From Cupriavidus sp. YR651 (GTDB taxonomy: Bacteria > Pseudomonadota > Gammaproteobacteria > Burkholderiales > Burkholderiaceae), in NCBI RefSeq assembly GCF_900101625.1, contig NZ_FMYZ01000003.1, forward strand, positions 248,001 to 312,000: 64,000 nucleotides of DNA. Reading direction: 5' to 3'. The notes under the pieces are model-generated. The model was not told the origin of the DNA, ran no database searches, and saw only the letters and a list, made by a program, of their open reading frames with translations. Made by a program: the position numbers and the translations under genes. Below are positions 34,613 through 43,048 of the stretch, piece by piece. Positions within the stretch are counted from its first letter, which is position 1. The number at the start of each line of letters is the position of its first letter.

Positions 34613-35395
34613 ATGGCAACCGATCGTGCCTTGGGGGTGCTGGGGCTTTTTTCCCTGGAGAAGCCGATCTGGACGGCGGACGAGGTGGCGGCGCGGCTGG
34701 AGGTGTCGATCAGCAGCGCCTACCGCTACCTGTCGAACCTGATGGAGATTGGCCTGGTAGCGACGGCCGGCGCAGGGCGCTATGTGCTTGGCCCCGCGAT
34801 CATTCAGCTGGATCGGCAGATCCAGCTGACCGACCCCATGCTGCAACTGGCGCGTCCGGTCATGGAAGAGTTGATCGGTTATGCGCCGGCCGGCTCGGTG
34901 ATGCTGCTGTGCCGCGCGTTTGCCGATTCGGTGCTTTGCGTGCACCAGGTGCTCGGGCCCGGCCCGCAATCCGTGATCAGCTACGAGCGCGGGCGCCCCA
35001 TGCCCATGTTTCGCGGTGCTACGTCACGGATCATCCTGGCTTATCAGCAGACCCGGACGCTGCAGGCGATCTATCAGAAGCACGCCGATGAAATCCGCGC
35101 GGCGGGCCTTGGCGACGACTGGGCCACGTTCCGCCAGGCGTTAAGTCAGTTGCGCCGCGCGGGGCACGCGGTCTCTCACGGCCAGATTGACCGCGGACGC
35201 GTTGGCCTTGCCGCGCCCGTGCTCAGCGAAGATGGCCGCGCCATCGGCAGCCTGAGCTACGTCGTATCGGAATCCGCAATCGACGCGCGTGGAATCACGC
35301 GCCTGACGCATCTGCTTGCGGCCGCGGCAAACGAAATCAACGCCGCATTGCAATCGCAAGAGCCGATCTCCGATGCTGGCCAGCGTCAGGCATAG
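34613..35395 (+). CDS. IclR-family transcriptional regulator
   Basis: This is a 260-residue IclR-type regulator. The N-terminal winged HTH (about 1-65) includes TADEVAARLEVSISSAYRYL, and the C-terminal GAF-like effector domain (about 85-250) includes the family segment ending in VSHGQIDRGRVGLAAPV. It is divergent from the aromatic meta-cleavage cluster with palindromes between, so it almost certainly controls that operon. The ribosome-binding site is modest (GAGAGACGGG). Confidence 0.92.
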   Translation: MATDRALGVLGLFSLEKPIWTADEVAARLEVSISSAYRYLSNLMEIGLVATAGAGRYVLGPAIIQLDRQIQLTDPMLQLARPVMEELIGYAPAGSVMLLCRAFADSVLCVHQVLGPGPQSVISYERGRPMPMFRGATSRIILAYQQTRTLQAIYQKHADEIRAAGLGDDWATFRQALSQLRRAGHAVSHGQIDRGRVGLAAPVLSEDGRAIGSLSYVVSESAIDARGITRLTHLLAAAANEINAALQSQEPISDAGQRQA

Positions 35396-35471
35396 GCACG
35401 CGCCTTCGGCAGTTGACCGCCATCCTCGGTGGCGACGGCAACAACTCCGCGTTCCAGACCAGGAGTGCGTA

Positions 35472-36503
35472 TCAGGCTGTGCGTGCCGCTCGGGTCGTCA
35501 GCACAATCTTGCCGATATGCGTGCCCGAATCCATTAGCGCATGCGCGCCGCGCGCATCGTCGAGATCGAAGGTCCGATACATCACGGGCTTTACCGCGCC
35601 GCTCTGAATGAGCGGAAAAACGGATTGCTCGAGATCGTCGATCAACGCCGCTTTTTCCTCGTGTGTGCGCGAGCGCAGCGTCGAGCCGATGTGCGTGAGG
35701 CGCTTCGCCAGCATGGGGAACAGGTCGAGTGACTGCGCCGGCCCCTTGATGACGCCGATCTGCACAATCCGGCCGTTCATCGCAGCCGCGGCGTAATTCC
35801 GCGTAACGTAGTCACCGGCAATGATATCCACCACCACATCGACGCCTCGCCCGTCCGTCGCGCGCGCGACCGCCTCGACGAAGTCCTCGTTGCGGTAGTC
35901 CACCGCGACGTCGGCGCCAAGCGCAATGCTCGCGTCGCGCTGCACGTCGGAGCCGACCGTCGTGATGATCTTCGATGCACCAAACGCCTTTGCGAGCATC
36001 GTCGCCGTGGTGCCGATTCCGGATGCGCCGCCGTGAATCAGCACGCTTTCGCCCGCCGCGAACTTGCCGCGCTGGAACAGGTTCAGCCATACCGTCAGGA
36101 AGGTTTCAGGCATCGCGGCCGCTTCGACCATCGAGAGACCTTCCGGGATCGCCAGCGTGTTGCTCTCGTGCGCGACCGCGTACTCCGCATAGCCGCCGCC
36201 CGGGACCAGCGCGCAGACAGCATCGCCGACCGCGAACCGGGTCACGTCACGCCCGACGGATACGATCTCGCCCGCGACTTCGAGTCCCGGGATGTCCGTC
36301 GCGCCCGGCGGCGGATCATACAATCCCTTGCGCTGCATGACATCGGGGCCGTTTACGCCGGCTGCGTGAATGCGGATCAGCACTTCGTCGGCAGTCGGCG
36401 CGGGAACAGGCCGCTGCACGGGGGCCAGGACATCGGGGCCGCCCGGACGCGTGATTTCAATTGCGGCCATCGCCACGGGAATGGTATGCGTTGCATGTGT
36501 CAC
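35472..36503 (-). CDS. NAD(P)H:quinone oxidoreductase-like medium-chain dehydrogenase
   Basis: This is a 343-residue medium-chain dehydrogenase/reductase of the quinone oxidoreductase (QOR, PIG3-like) type. HAAGVNGPDVMQRKGLYDPPPG and GLEVAGEI lie in the N-terminal domain, and the NADP-binding motif is LIHGGASGIGTTATMLAKAFG, quoted only in part. The zinc ligands of alcohol dehydrogenases are absent, as expected. It starts with GTG 36503, chosen because AAAGGA lies 8 bases upstream. It is divergent from a LysR gene whose promoter carries a perfect palindrome. Confidence 0.88.
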   Translation of the reverse strand: MTHATHTIPVAMAAIEITRPGGPDVLAPVQRPVPAPTADEVLIRIHAAGVNGPDVMQRKGLYDPPPGATDIPGLEVAGEIVSVGRDVTRFAVGDAVCALVPGGGYAEYAVAHESNTLAIPEGLSMVEAAAMPETFLTVWLNLFQRGKFAAGESVLIHGGASGIGTTATMLAKAFGASKIITTVGSDVQRDASIALGADVAVDYRNEDFVEAVARATDGRGVDVVVDIIAGDYVTRNYAAAAMNGRIVQIGVIKGPAQSLDLFPMLAKRLTHIGSTLRSRTHEEKAALIDDLEQSVFPLIQSGAVKPVMYRTFDLDDARGAHALMDSGTHIGKIVLTTRAARTA

Positions 36504-36624
36504 GACTTCGTCCTTTCAAAATGCCGGATGCACTGCGGATTCGAGCGGTTTGCCTGATCGCTGCATCGGTTGAACAAAGTGTAGGGACGCCGCCGGTGCT
36601 TGACACGCAGCGATTTTCCGATCG

Positions 36625-36644
36625 TATGATGCAAATTTGCATCA
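36625..36644. promoter_or_regulatory. Perfect 18-bp palindrome overlapping a -10 element; LysR operator
   Basis: TGATGCAAATTTGCATCA at 36627-36644 is its own exact reverse complement. It overlaps a TATGAT -10-like hexamer (36625-36630) that lies 19 bases after a TTGACA (36600-36605), and ends just before the LysR gene's GGAGG. A dimer bound here would block the promoter, so autorepression by the adjacent LysR protein is likely. Its role in the divergent oxidoreductase gene is inferred. Confidence 0.65.
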
Positions 36645-36657
36645 CGGAGGAGGCGAC

Positions 36658-37524
36658 ATGAACTGGGACGACGCACGCATCTTCGTCGCGCTCTATCGGG
36701 AAAGGACCTTGCGGGCCGCCGCACGTGCGCTCGACATCGATCAGGCGACGGTGGGCCGCAGGCTTGCCGTGCTCGAGCACGCGCTCGGTGCGACGCTATT
36801 CCTGCGCACCTCGAATGGCTATGAGCTCACGCCGGCCGGCAAGATCGCGATCCGCGCCGCCGAGGCGATGGAGCAGTCGGCGCACGATCTGGTGCGCCAC
36901 ACGCAAGGCATGGACAAGCGGCTCGCCGGCGAAGTGAAGCTCTCGACGACTGACGCGCTCGCGCAGGAATATGTGGTCCCGGCGATCGAGCGCCTGCACG
37001 CAAAGCACCCGGACGTATCGGTGTTGCTCGACACGACGACCCATGTCCTCAATCTCGCGAAGCGTGAAGCCGACATCGCGATCCGGACCGTCAAGCCGCG
37101 AAATCCGGATCTGCTCGCCCGCCGGCTTGCGCGCTGGGAAGTGGGGCTGTTCGCGTCGCCCGACTATATGCGGCGCCATGGCGAACCCGTACCGGGGGAG
37201 CGATTCGCAGGGCACGATCTCGTCGTCTACCAGCCTTATTTCGCCAAGTCGCGCGCGCCGTCGTTTGTCGGGGAGCCGCTGACGGATGGCCGCATCGTCG
37301 CACGGCTAAACACGAACCTGACGCTGCGCGCGGCGCTCAAGGCCGGGCTCGGCATCAGCGAGATACCCGTGCCGATGGGCGAGCGCGACGGCCTTGTGCG
37401 GCTTTGGCCAGACCGCTCAAACGACGCGCAGTATGAGGTTTGGCTCGTCACGCATCAGGATCTGCGGCACACCGCACGCATCCGCGTGACGATCGACGAG
37501 ATCGTCTTTGCGTTCGGCGGATAA
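36658..37524 (+). CDS. LysR-family regulator divergent from quinone oxidoreductase
   Basis: This is a 288-residue LysR regulator. The HTH (about 1-60) contains TLRAAARALDIDQATVGRRL, and the effector domain follows from about 88. GGAGG lies directly before ATG 36658; an in-frame ATG 21 bases earlier sits inside the palindrome and was rejected. The perfect palindrome and promoter in front of it suggest autoregulation and control of the divergent quinone-oxidoreductase gene, perhaps in response to quinones or oxidants. Confidence 0.9.
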   Translation: MNWDDARIFVALYRERTLRAAARALDIDQATVGRRLAVLEHALGATLFLRTSNGYELTPAGKIAIRAAEAMEQSAHDLVRHTQGMDKRLAGEVKLSTTDALAQEYVVPAIERLHAKHPDVSVLLDTTTHVLNLAKREADIAIRTVKPRNPDLLARRLARWEVGLFASPDYMRRHGEPVPGERFAGHDLVVYQPYFAKSRAPSFVGEPLTDGRIVARLNTNLTLRAALKAGLGISEIPVPMGERDGLVRLWPDRSNDAQYEVWLVTHQDLRHTARIRVTIDEIVFAFGG

Positions 37525-37544
37525 CAGCGAATGCGCCGCTCATC

Positions 37545-38762
37545 TCAGTTCGATTTCAATTCGGCTCGCGGGGCGCCGCCAATCCAGTGAACTACGGATG
37601 CAACGATCCCGAGGGCGATGCCAAAGATGACGATGCCGGTCCAGCCGAAGCGCGTCATCAGCCAGCCGCTGATCATCACGCCGATGGCGCCGCCAAGGAA
37701 GGTGGCCGTCATGTAGAGGCTGTTGATGCGGCCCTGCGCCTTGGGATCGACAGCGAAGGCGCGCGTCTGGTTGGACACCAGTCCCGACTGCACGCCGATG
37801 TCGAGCACAACCACACCAATCACCAGGAACGTCAGCGAAGACTCCGCGCCAGCGAGCAGCACGTAGGCCAGCATCACGAAGCCGATACTGGCCGCGATGA
37901 CGGTCCGCGGGCCCATCCGGTCGGTGGCGCGGCCGCCGAGTGAAGCGGCAAGCGCGCCGGCCGCGCCGATGATGCCGAAGCCGCCGGCCCAGGCGCTGCT
38001 GAGGTGCAACGGCCCGTCCGCCAGGAGCGCGGCCAGGTTGACCCAGAACGCATTGAAGCAGGCCCACAACAGCGCCTGGACAATCATCGATTGCCGAATC
38101 GGGGCATTGTCTCGGGCCAGTGGCCAGAGTGAAGCGAGCAAGCGCCCGTAGGAAAGGTTCGTGCTCGGCAACCCGCGGGGGAGCAGCGCAGCGGCCGCGA
38201 TCCAGACCGGGATCATGAAGATCGCCGCCAGGCCGTAGACCGCGCGCCAGCCATAAGCCGTGCCGACCACACCGCTGATCGTGCGGCCAAGCAGGATACC
38301 CACCATGATGCCGCTGACAACCGTCCCGACCGAACGCCCGCGCTCGCTCGGCAACGACATCACGGCCGCAAAGGGCACCAGCTGCTGCGGCACGCAACTG
38401 ACGACGCCAAGGCCAAAGGAAGCAATGATCAGCGGCCAGATGCTGGGTGCGAGTGCCGCCGCCACGGCGAAGCAAAAGGCGAGCGCGATCTGGGCGAGCA
38501 CCAGCTTGCGCCGGTCGAAACGGTCGCCAAGTGGCAGCAGGAATGCCAGCCCGGTCGAGAAGCCGAGCAGCGCCGCGCCGGCGACGAGATCGACCGTCGT
38601 CAGGTCAACCTTCAGCTCGGCACCGATCAACGGCAGGATCGGCTGGGTGCTATAGATGTTGGTGATCACTGCGCCGGCAATGATCGCCATCATGACGATC
38701 TTGCTGCGGGAAGCCACCACCGGCGCACTTGCACTCGTGGATGTGTTGGGCAGGGCGCTCAT
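37545..38762 (-). CDS. MFS transporter, drug-efflux-like
   Basis: This is a 405-residue twelve-helix carrier with PLGDRFDRRKLVLAQ between helices 2 and 3 and GGRATDRMGPRTV in the second half. The helix-1 sequence NIYSTQPILPLIGAEL resembles YnfM/arabinose-polymer-type efflux carriers rather than acid symporters. GGAGA precedes ATG 38762; a much longer open frame upstream is non-coding. It is divergent from a LysR gene with an inverted repeat between, and convergent to the preceding LysR gene with a 20-bp gap. The substrate is unknown. Confidence 0.87.
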   Translation of the reverse strand: MSALPNTSTSASAPVVASRSKIVMMAIIAGAVITNIYSTQPILPLIGAELKVDLTTVDLVAGAALLGFSTGLAFLLPLGDRFDRRKLVLAQIALAFCFAVAAALAPSIWPLIIASFGLGVVSCVPQQLVPFAAVMSLPSERGRSVGTVVSGIMVGILLGRTISGVVGTAYGWRAVYGLAAIFMIPVWIAAAALLPRGLPSTNLSYGRLLASLWPLARDNAPIRQSMIVQALLWACFNAFWVNLAALLADGPLHLSSAWAGGFGIIGAAGALAASLGGRATDRMGPRTVIAASIGFVMLAYVLLAGAESSLTFLVIGVVVLDIGVQSGLVSNQTRAFAVDPKAQGRINSLYMTATFLGGAIGVMISGWLMTRFGWTGIVIFGIALGIVASVVHWIGGAPRAELKSN

Positions 38763-38843
38763 GGGAATCTCCAGTACTGAAATGCGAAGGAAGCTGCGGC
38801 TCCGGGTCTGGTTTCGGAGACTACGCCCTTGCATCTGCAAAGA

Positions 38844-38865
38844 GAATCCCGGAATATCGGGAATC
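38844..38865. promoter_or_regulatory. Inverted repeat between divergent MFS and LysR genes
   Basis: GAATCCCG (38844-38851) and CGGGAATC (38858-38865) form an almost perfect inverted repeat with an AT-rich centre. It lies 27 bp before the LysR start and 82 bp from the MFS start, a natural place for a LysR operator. Binding is inferred. Confidence 0.45.
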
Positions 38866-38891
38866 ATCCTTCCATTTTTTGATAGGTTCCG

Positions 38892-39797
38892 ATGAATCGG
38901 CTTGAATCCATGTCCATCCTCGTTGCGGTGGTCGAGGCGGGCAGTCTGTCGGCTGCGGCGCGGCGCCTTGGCATGCCGTTGGCAACGGTCAGTCGCAAGG
39001 TTGGGGATCTGGAATCGCATCTGAAGACGCGCCTGCTGCATCGCACGACACGACAGCTTTCGTTGACCGAAGCCGGGGCCTCTTACGTAGCCGCCTGCCG
39101 CCGCATTCTCGAAGACGTTGGAGAGGCCGAGCGCGCTGCGACGGGCGAATACGCCGCGCCAAAGGGTGATCTCGTGATCACGGCGCCACTGGTTTTCGGG
39201 CGCTTGCACGTCATGCCGGTGATTGCGGAGTTTCTCGCGCACTATCCGGAGATCAATGTCAGCCTCGAACTCACGGATCGCGTCGTGCATCTGATGGACG
39301 AGCACGCCGACATCGCCGTCCGGATTGGCGAACTTCCCGATAGCGCACTCATGGCGACCCGGGTTGGTGCGGTCCGCCGGGTCGTATGTGCGAGTCCAGC
39401 CTATCTGGCAGCGCATGGCGTGCCGGCCAGGCCGCGGGATCTCACCGCACATGAGTGCATCACCTTCGAGGTCCTCGCATCCGCGCGCGCCTGGGTTTTC
39501 GGGGCCGGCAAGTCAGAACTATCCGTGCCCGTCCATTCACGGCTTGCCGTCAATACTGCGGAGACGGCGATCTCGGCCGCGAAGCTTGGTGTTGGATTGA
39601 TTCGCGTGCTGTACTACCAGGTCGCGGATGCGGTGCGAGACAATGCGCTTCGCGTCGTGCTCGACACCTTCGAATCGGCGCCGTTGCCAATCAGTCTGGT
39701 GCATCTGGGGCAAGCGCCCGTGCCACTGAAGGTGCGGGCTTTCCTTGATTTCGCGACACCGCGCCTGCGGACCCGCATCGCGGAAGCACTTGCTTGA
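38892..39797 (+). CDS. LysR-family regulator divergent from the MFS carrier
   Basis: This is a 301-residue LysR regulator, starting MNRLESMSILVAVVEAGSLS, with HTH SLSAAARRLGMPLATVSRKV and a complete effector domain. It resembles the CrgA/DmlR group. It probably controls the divergent efflux-type MFS gene through the inverted repeat in the spacer. The short distance to the following PLP-enzyme gene (46 bp) could also link that gene to it. Confidence 0.9.
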   Translation: MNRLESMSILVAVVEAGSLSAAARRLGMPLATVSRKVGDLESHLKTRLLHRTTRQLSLTEAGASYVAACRRILEDVGEAERAATGEYAAPKGDLVITAPLVFGRLHVMPVIAEFLAHYPEINVSLELTDRVVHLMDEHADIAVRIGELPDSALMATRVGAVRRVVCASPAYLAAHGVPARPRDLTAHECITFEVLASARAWVFGAGKSELSVPVHSRLAVNTAETAISAAKLGVGLIRVLYYQVADAVRDNALRVVLDTFESAPLPISLVHLGQAPVPLKVRAFLDFATPRLRTRIAEALA

Positions 39798-39843
39798 GTC
39801 ATGGCGCATCGCTGCTCCACAGGTAACCCAAACACTACTCAAA

Positions 39844-40764
39844 ATGCCCTTGCATATCGAAACGCCGCTGTTCGAATCGCCATCCCTGAGCAAGTCCGCA
39901 CACCGGCAGATCTGGCTCAAGCTGGATGCCTTGCAGCCTTCCGGGTCGTTCAAGCTGCGCGGCATCGGTGCGGCGTGCGAAGCCTATGCGCAACGGGGCA
40001 AGCGCCGGTTTATCTCCTCATCCGGCGGCAATGCGGGAATCGCCGTGGCCTACGCCGGCCATCACCTCGGGATTCCGGTCACGGTGGTCGTGCCGGCATC
40101 CACGACGCATCGCGCCAAAGAACTGATCCGCGAGCAGGGCGGAGAGGTCATCGTCCATGGCGCAACGTGGGACGAAGCCAACGCGCTGGCCATGTCGATG
40201 ATTGGGGAGGACGCGGCCTTCCTGCACCCATTCGATGATCCGCTGCTTTGGAATGGCCACGCCACGCTGGTCGACGAAGTGGCGCGTGCGGGATTCAAGC
40301 CTGATGCCGTGGTCTTGTCCGTGGGCGGCGGCGGGCTCATGTCCGGGGTCGTGGAAGGCTTGCGGCGCAACCAGTGGGCCGATATACCGGTCATCGCGGT
40401 GGAAACGATCGGCGCCGATTCGCTTGCGCAGTCGATACAGGCTGGCCAACGCGTCACGCTGCCGTCGATTACGAGCGTGGCCACGTCGCTCGGTGCCAGA
40501 CAGGTATGCGCGCAGGCGTTTGCACTCGCGCAGTCTCATGACGTGCGCAGCGTGGTCGTCCCAGACCGCGCCGCGCTGGCTGCATGCGAGCGTTTCCTGG
40601 ATCAGCACCGGCTTCTTGTCGAGCCCGCGTGCGGAGCCAGCCTGGCGTTGGCCTATGAGGATGCCGCCGAACTGCACGGCTTCGACAAGGTACTGGTGGT
40701 GGTTTGCGGTGGCGCTACCGCCAGCATCGACGACGTGCGGAAATGGGCGGCGTCCGCTGGCTGA
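39844..40764 (+). CDS. PLP-dependent serine/threonine dehydratase-like protein
   Basis: This 306-residue protein has fold-type II PLP features. The Schiff-base lysine is in PSGSFKLRG (about 36-44), the substrate loop in SSSGGNAGIAVAYAG, the phosphate-binding glycines in SVGGGGLMSG, and a late VVVCGGATAS. It resembles catabolic L-serine dehydratases, which make pyruvate and ammonia, and is about the usual 310-330 residues. The start is uncertain because no clear ribosome-binding site precedes ATG 39844 and the frame is open upstream. Confidence 0.85.
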   Translation: MPLHIETPLFESPSLSKSAHRQIWLKLDALQPSGSFKLRGIGAACEAYAQRGKRRFISSSGGNAGIAVAYAGHHLGIPVTVVVPASTTHRAKELIREQGGEVIVHGATWDEANALAMSMIGEDAAFLHPFDDPLLWNGHATLVDEVARAGFKPDAVVLSVGGGGLMSGVVEGLRRNQWADIPVIAVETIGADSLAQSIQAGQRVTLPSITSVATSLGARQVCAQAFALAQSHDVRSVVVPDRAALAACERFLDQHRLLVEPACGASLALAYEDAAELHGFDKVLVVVCGGATASIDDVRKWAASAG

Positions 40765-40805
40765 CTCGACTTGACCGGCAAGCGCCGGACACTAGGAACG
40801 GCGCC

Positions 40806-41843
40806 CTAACTTGCCGGAAGCTCGAACTCGTTTCGATACGCATACAGCCCGGGTGTGCCGCCGGTCATGACCAGCAGCACGTTTTGCCCCCGCTTGTACC
40901 GGCCGCTTGCAACGTCGGCGAGAAGGCCGGCGAAAGCCTTGCCCGAGTACACCGGATCCAGAAGCAAGGCCTCTTCGGCGGCCAGTAGACGGACGGCAGC
41001 TTTCATGGCGTCAGTCGGCATCCCATATGCCGAGCCCCGTTGCGATCCATCGACATCCAGGTCGTCAACAGTCAGCGTCTCGGGCTGGCCAAGGAGCCCG
41101 AGTGCCGCATTGGTGAGCTCAAGCGTGCGCTTGCGGGTGGGTTCGCAATCGGCGAGAACCGAAAAGGAGCGAACGGTTCGACTTCCGCGCCCCATCGCAT
41201 GAAACCCCGCCGCAAGGCCGGCGTGGGTGGCAGAGCTTCCATTCGGAACGAACACACGATCAAACTGAAGCTGGAGTTCGCGCTCTTGCTCGGCGATCTC
41301 CAGCGCGCATCGTACGTACCCAAGGCTGCCGAGCGGTGTCGAACCGCCGGAAGGGATGACGCATACACGCGTCTTCTCCGTTCTCAGTTGATCGGCGCGG
41401 GCCGATGCGGCGGCGAGTGTATCGACGCCTCCCGCCAACACGTGAACCGTCGCGCCAAAGAGCGTATCCAGCAGGACATTGCCGCTGCGCTCGTATTCTT
41501 CATCGTATCGCGCGACGGCCTTGCCGAGGAACAGCTCGCACTGCAGACCCAGCCTTGCACAGGCAGCGGCGGTCAAGCGAGCGTGATTGGATTGCAGTCC
41601 GCCAACGGTCAGGACAGTACGTTCGTCATTGGCGAGCGCCGAACCCAGCAGGAATTCAAGTTTGCGGAGCTTGTTGCCACCGCCGCCCAGTTCGGCAAAG
41701 TCATCTCGCTTGACGTAGATGCCTACGCCGTGGTCTGGGCCGATTGCCGTCTCAATCCTGCTCAGGCGCCGAATCGTAGTCGGCTTGTCCATGAGCGCCA
41801 CCGTTGGGAAGACGTCCAGCGCGTCGCGAATGTTCTGGTGCAT
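40806..41843 (-). CDS. ACC deaminase / D-cysteine desulfhydrase family PLP enzyme
   Basis: This is a 345-residue fold-type II PLP enzyme. The lysine segment GGGGNKLRKLEFLLG, TVGGLQSNHARLTAAAC and the phosphate loop PSGGSTPLGSLGY match the 1-aminocyclopropane-1-carboxylate deaminase / D-cysteine desulfhydrase family. True ACC deaminases and desulfhydrases differ in a few active-site residues I cannot assign with confidence; the overall pattern favours desulfhydrase-like enzymes. ATG 41843 was chosen, but an in-frame ATG at 41918 would add 25 residues. It is convergent to the serine-dehydratase-like gene. Confidence 0.85.
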   Translation of the reverse strand: MHQNIRDALDVFPTVALMDKPTTIRRLSRIETAIGPDHGVGIYVKRDDFAELGGGGNKLRKLEFLLGSALANDERTVLTVGGLQSNHARLTAAACARLGLQCELFLGKAVARYDEEYERSGNVLLDTLFGATVHVLAGGVDTLAAASARADQLRTEKTRVCVIPSGGSTPLGSLGYVRCALEIAEQERELQLQFDRVFVPNGSSATHAGLAAGFHAMGRGSRTVRSFSVLADCEPTRKRTLELTNAALGLLGQPETLTVDDLDVDGSQRGSAYGMPTDAMKAAVRLLAAEEALLLDPVYSGKAFAGLLADVASGRYKRGQNVLLVMTGGTPGLYAYRNEFELPAS

Positions 41844-42406
41844 GTTGATCGTGGCCTCGATGAGGCTCGTGAAGGTCAGCTTGCGTTTCGGTGCGCCGCT
41901 CCCTTGTGCCAGGTGCAACCATCGACCGCATGCCGCATGGCCTCGAGCACGAGTTCGTCGTGTGAAGCGTCCGAGCCGTTATTTATGATCGTCGTCATTA
42001 TAAAGAGATGTCGCACGTCTGGCTGATCGGCGGTATCTGGCTACGCAGCCATGGCTGACGGACTTCCCCCGCATGTGACGGATGAGGATTGGCTTCCTGT
42101 CATGCGCGAGCTTCTACCTCTTCCATTTCGGATCGCCTAGACTCGATGGATTCATTCGGCGGGGCAGGCGCAATGCGGCGCCGTGCATGCGGGGCCGGCG
42201 CACCGAATGAGCGAGCGCAGTAGCGCGGGAGCACTGTAGTGCCGAAGGCTGGCAAGAACGCGACCTGCCAGAGTCCATGCCAGCAGAGTTCATTCGAGCC
42301 CGGCACAGTGACGCGCTACGGAATGGTTCGCGCGAGTCGTCCGATGGACGGCCCGCTCATTGCGCACGTCTCAATCACGGTGCTTTGCCTGCCATGGAGA
42401 ACCGAG
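41844..42406. other. Gene-free spacer with a long imperfect inverted repeat
   Basis: About 560 bp between divergent genes. No credible reading frame was found; short frames are arginine-rich or interrupted. TCATTCGG (42152-42159) pairs exactly with CCGAATGA (42203-42210) around a GC-rich 43-base centre, which may be a folded transcript end or a decayed element. No insertion-sequence terminus was recognised. Confidence 0.45.
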
Positions 42407-43048
42407 ATGCCCAATCCTGTTTATCGCGCCGATCGTACTGGCCTGCTGCTGGTCGATCCGTACAACGACTTTCTGTCGGAGGGCGGCAAGGTCTTTCCGA
42501 TGATCCAGGAAATCGCCGCCGAAGTCGGCCTGCTGGACAACCTGCGCGCGACGGTCGCCGCCGTGCGCAATGCCGGCATCCAGGTGTTTTACGTGCCACA
42601 TCGTCGCTGGGAACCCGGCGACTATGACAACTGGGATCATCCCAATCCGACGCAACGCCTGGTTCAGGAGCGCCACACATTCGAGAAGGGGACGTGGGGC
42701 GGCGAATGGCATCCCGATTTCATCCCTCAGGCGAACGACATCATCATCAAGGAGCACTGGGCCCAAAGCGGGTTCGCCAACACCGATCTCGATTTCCAGT
42801 TGAAACAGCAGGGCGTCACGCATGTCGTCGTCATCGGCCTGCTGGCGAATACGTGCATCGAATCGACAAGCCGCTTTGCCATGGAGCTGGGCTATCACGT
42901 CACGCTGGTGCGCGATGCCACGGCGGCCTTCAGCAAGGAAATGATGCACGCGGCGCATGAACTCAATGGCCCCACCTTCGCCCATGCGATCCTGACGACC
43001 GCCGAGCTGACGGCTGCGCTGTCCGACGTCAAGGGGAAGCGGTCATGA
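42407..43048 (+). CDS. Isochorismatase-like cysteine hydrolase
   Basis: This 213-residue protein has the catalytic triad of the cysteine-hydrolase family: Asp in LLLVDPYNDF (about 11-20), Lys in IIIKEHWAQ, and Cys in LANTCIESTSR. Members hydrolyse amides (nicotinamide, N-carbamoyl compounds) or isochorismate. GGAG lies 7 bases before ATG 42407; the upstream extension is not conserved. Its TGA overlaps the ATG of the aldehyde dehydrogenase gene, so the two act together. The substrate is unknown. Confidence 0.88.
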   Translation: MPNPVYRADRTGLLLVDPYNDFLSEGGKVFPMIQEIAAEVGLLDNLRATVAAVRNAGIQVFYVPHRRWEPGDYDNWDHPNPTQRLVQERHTFEKGTWGGEWHPDFIPQANDIIIKEHWAQSGFANTDLDFQLKQQGVTHVVVIGLLANTCIESTSRFAMELGYHVTLVRDATAAFSKEMMHAAHELNGPTFAHAILTTAELTAALSDVKGKRS

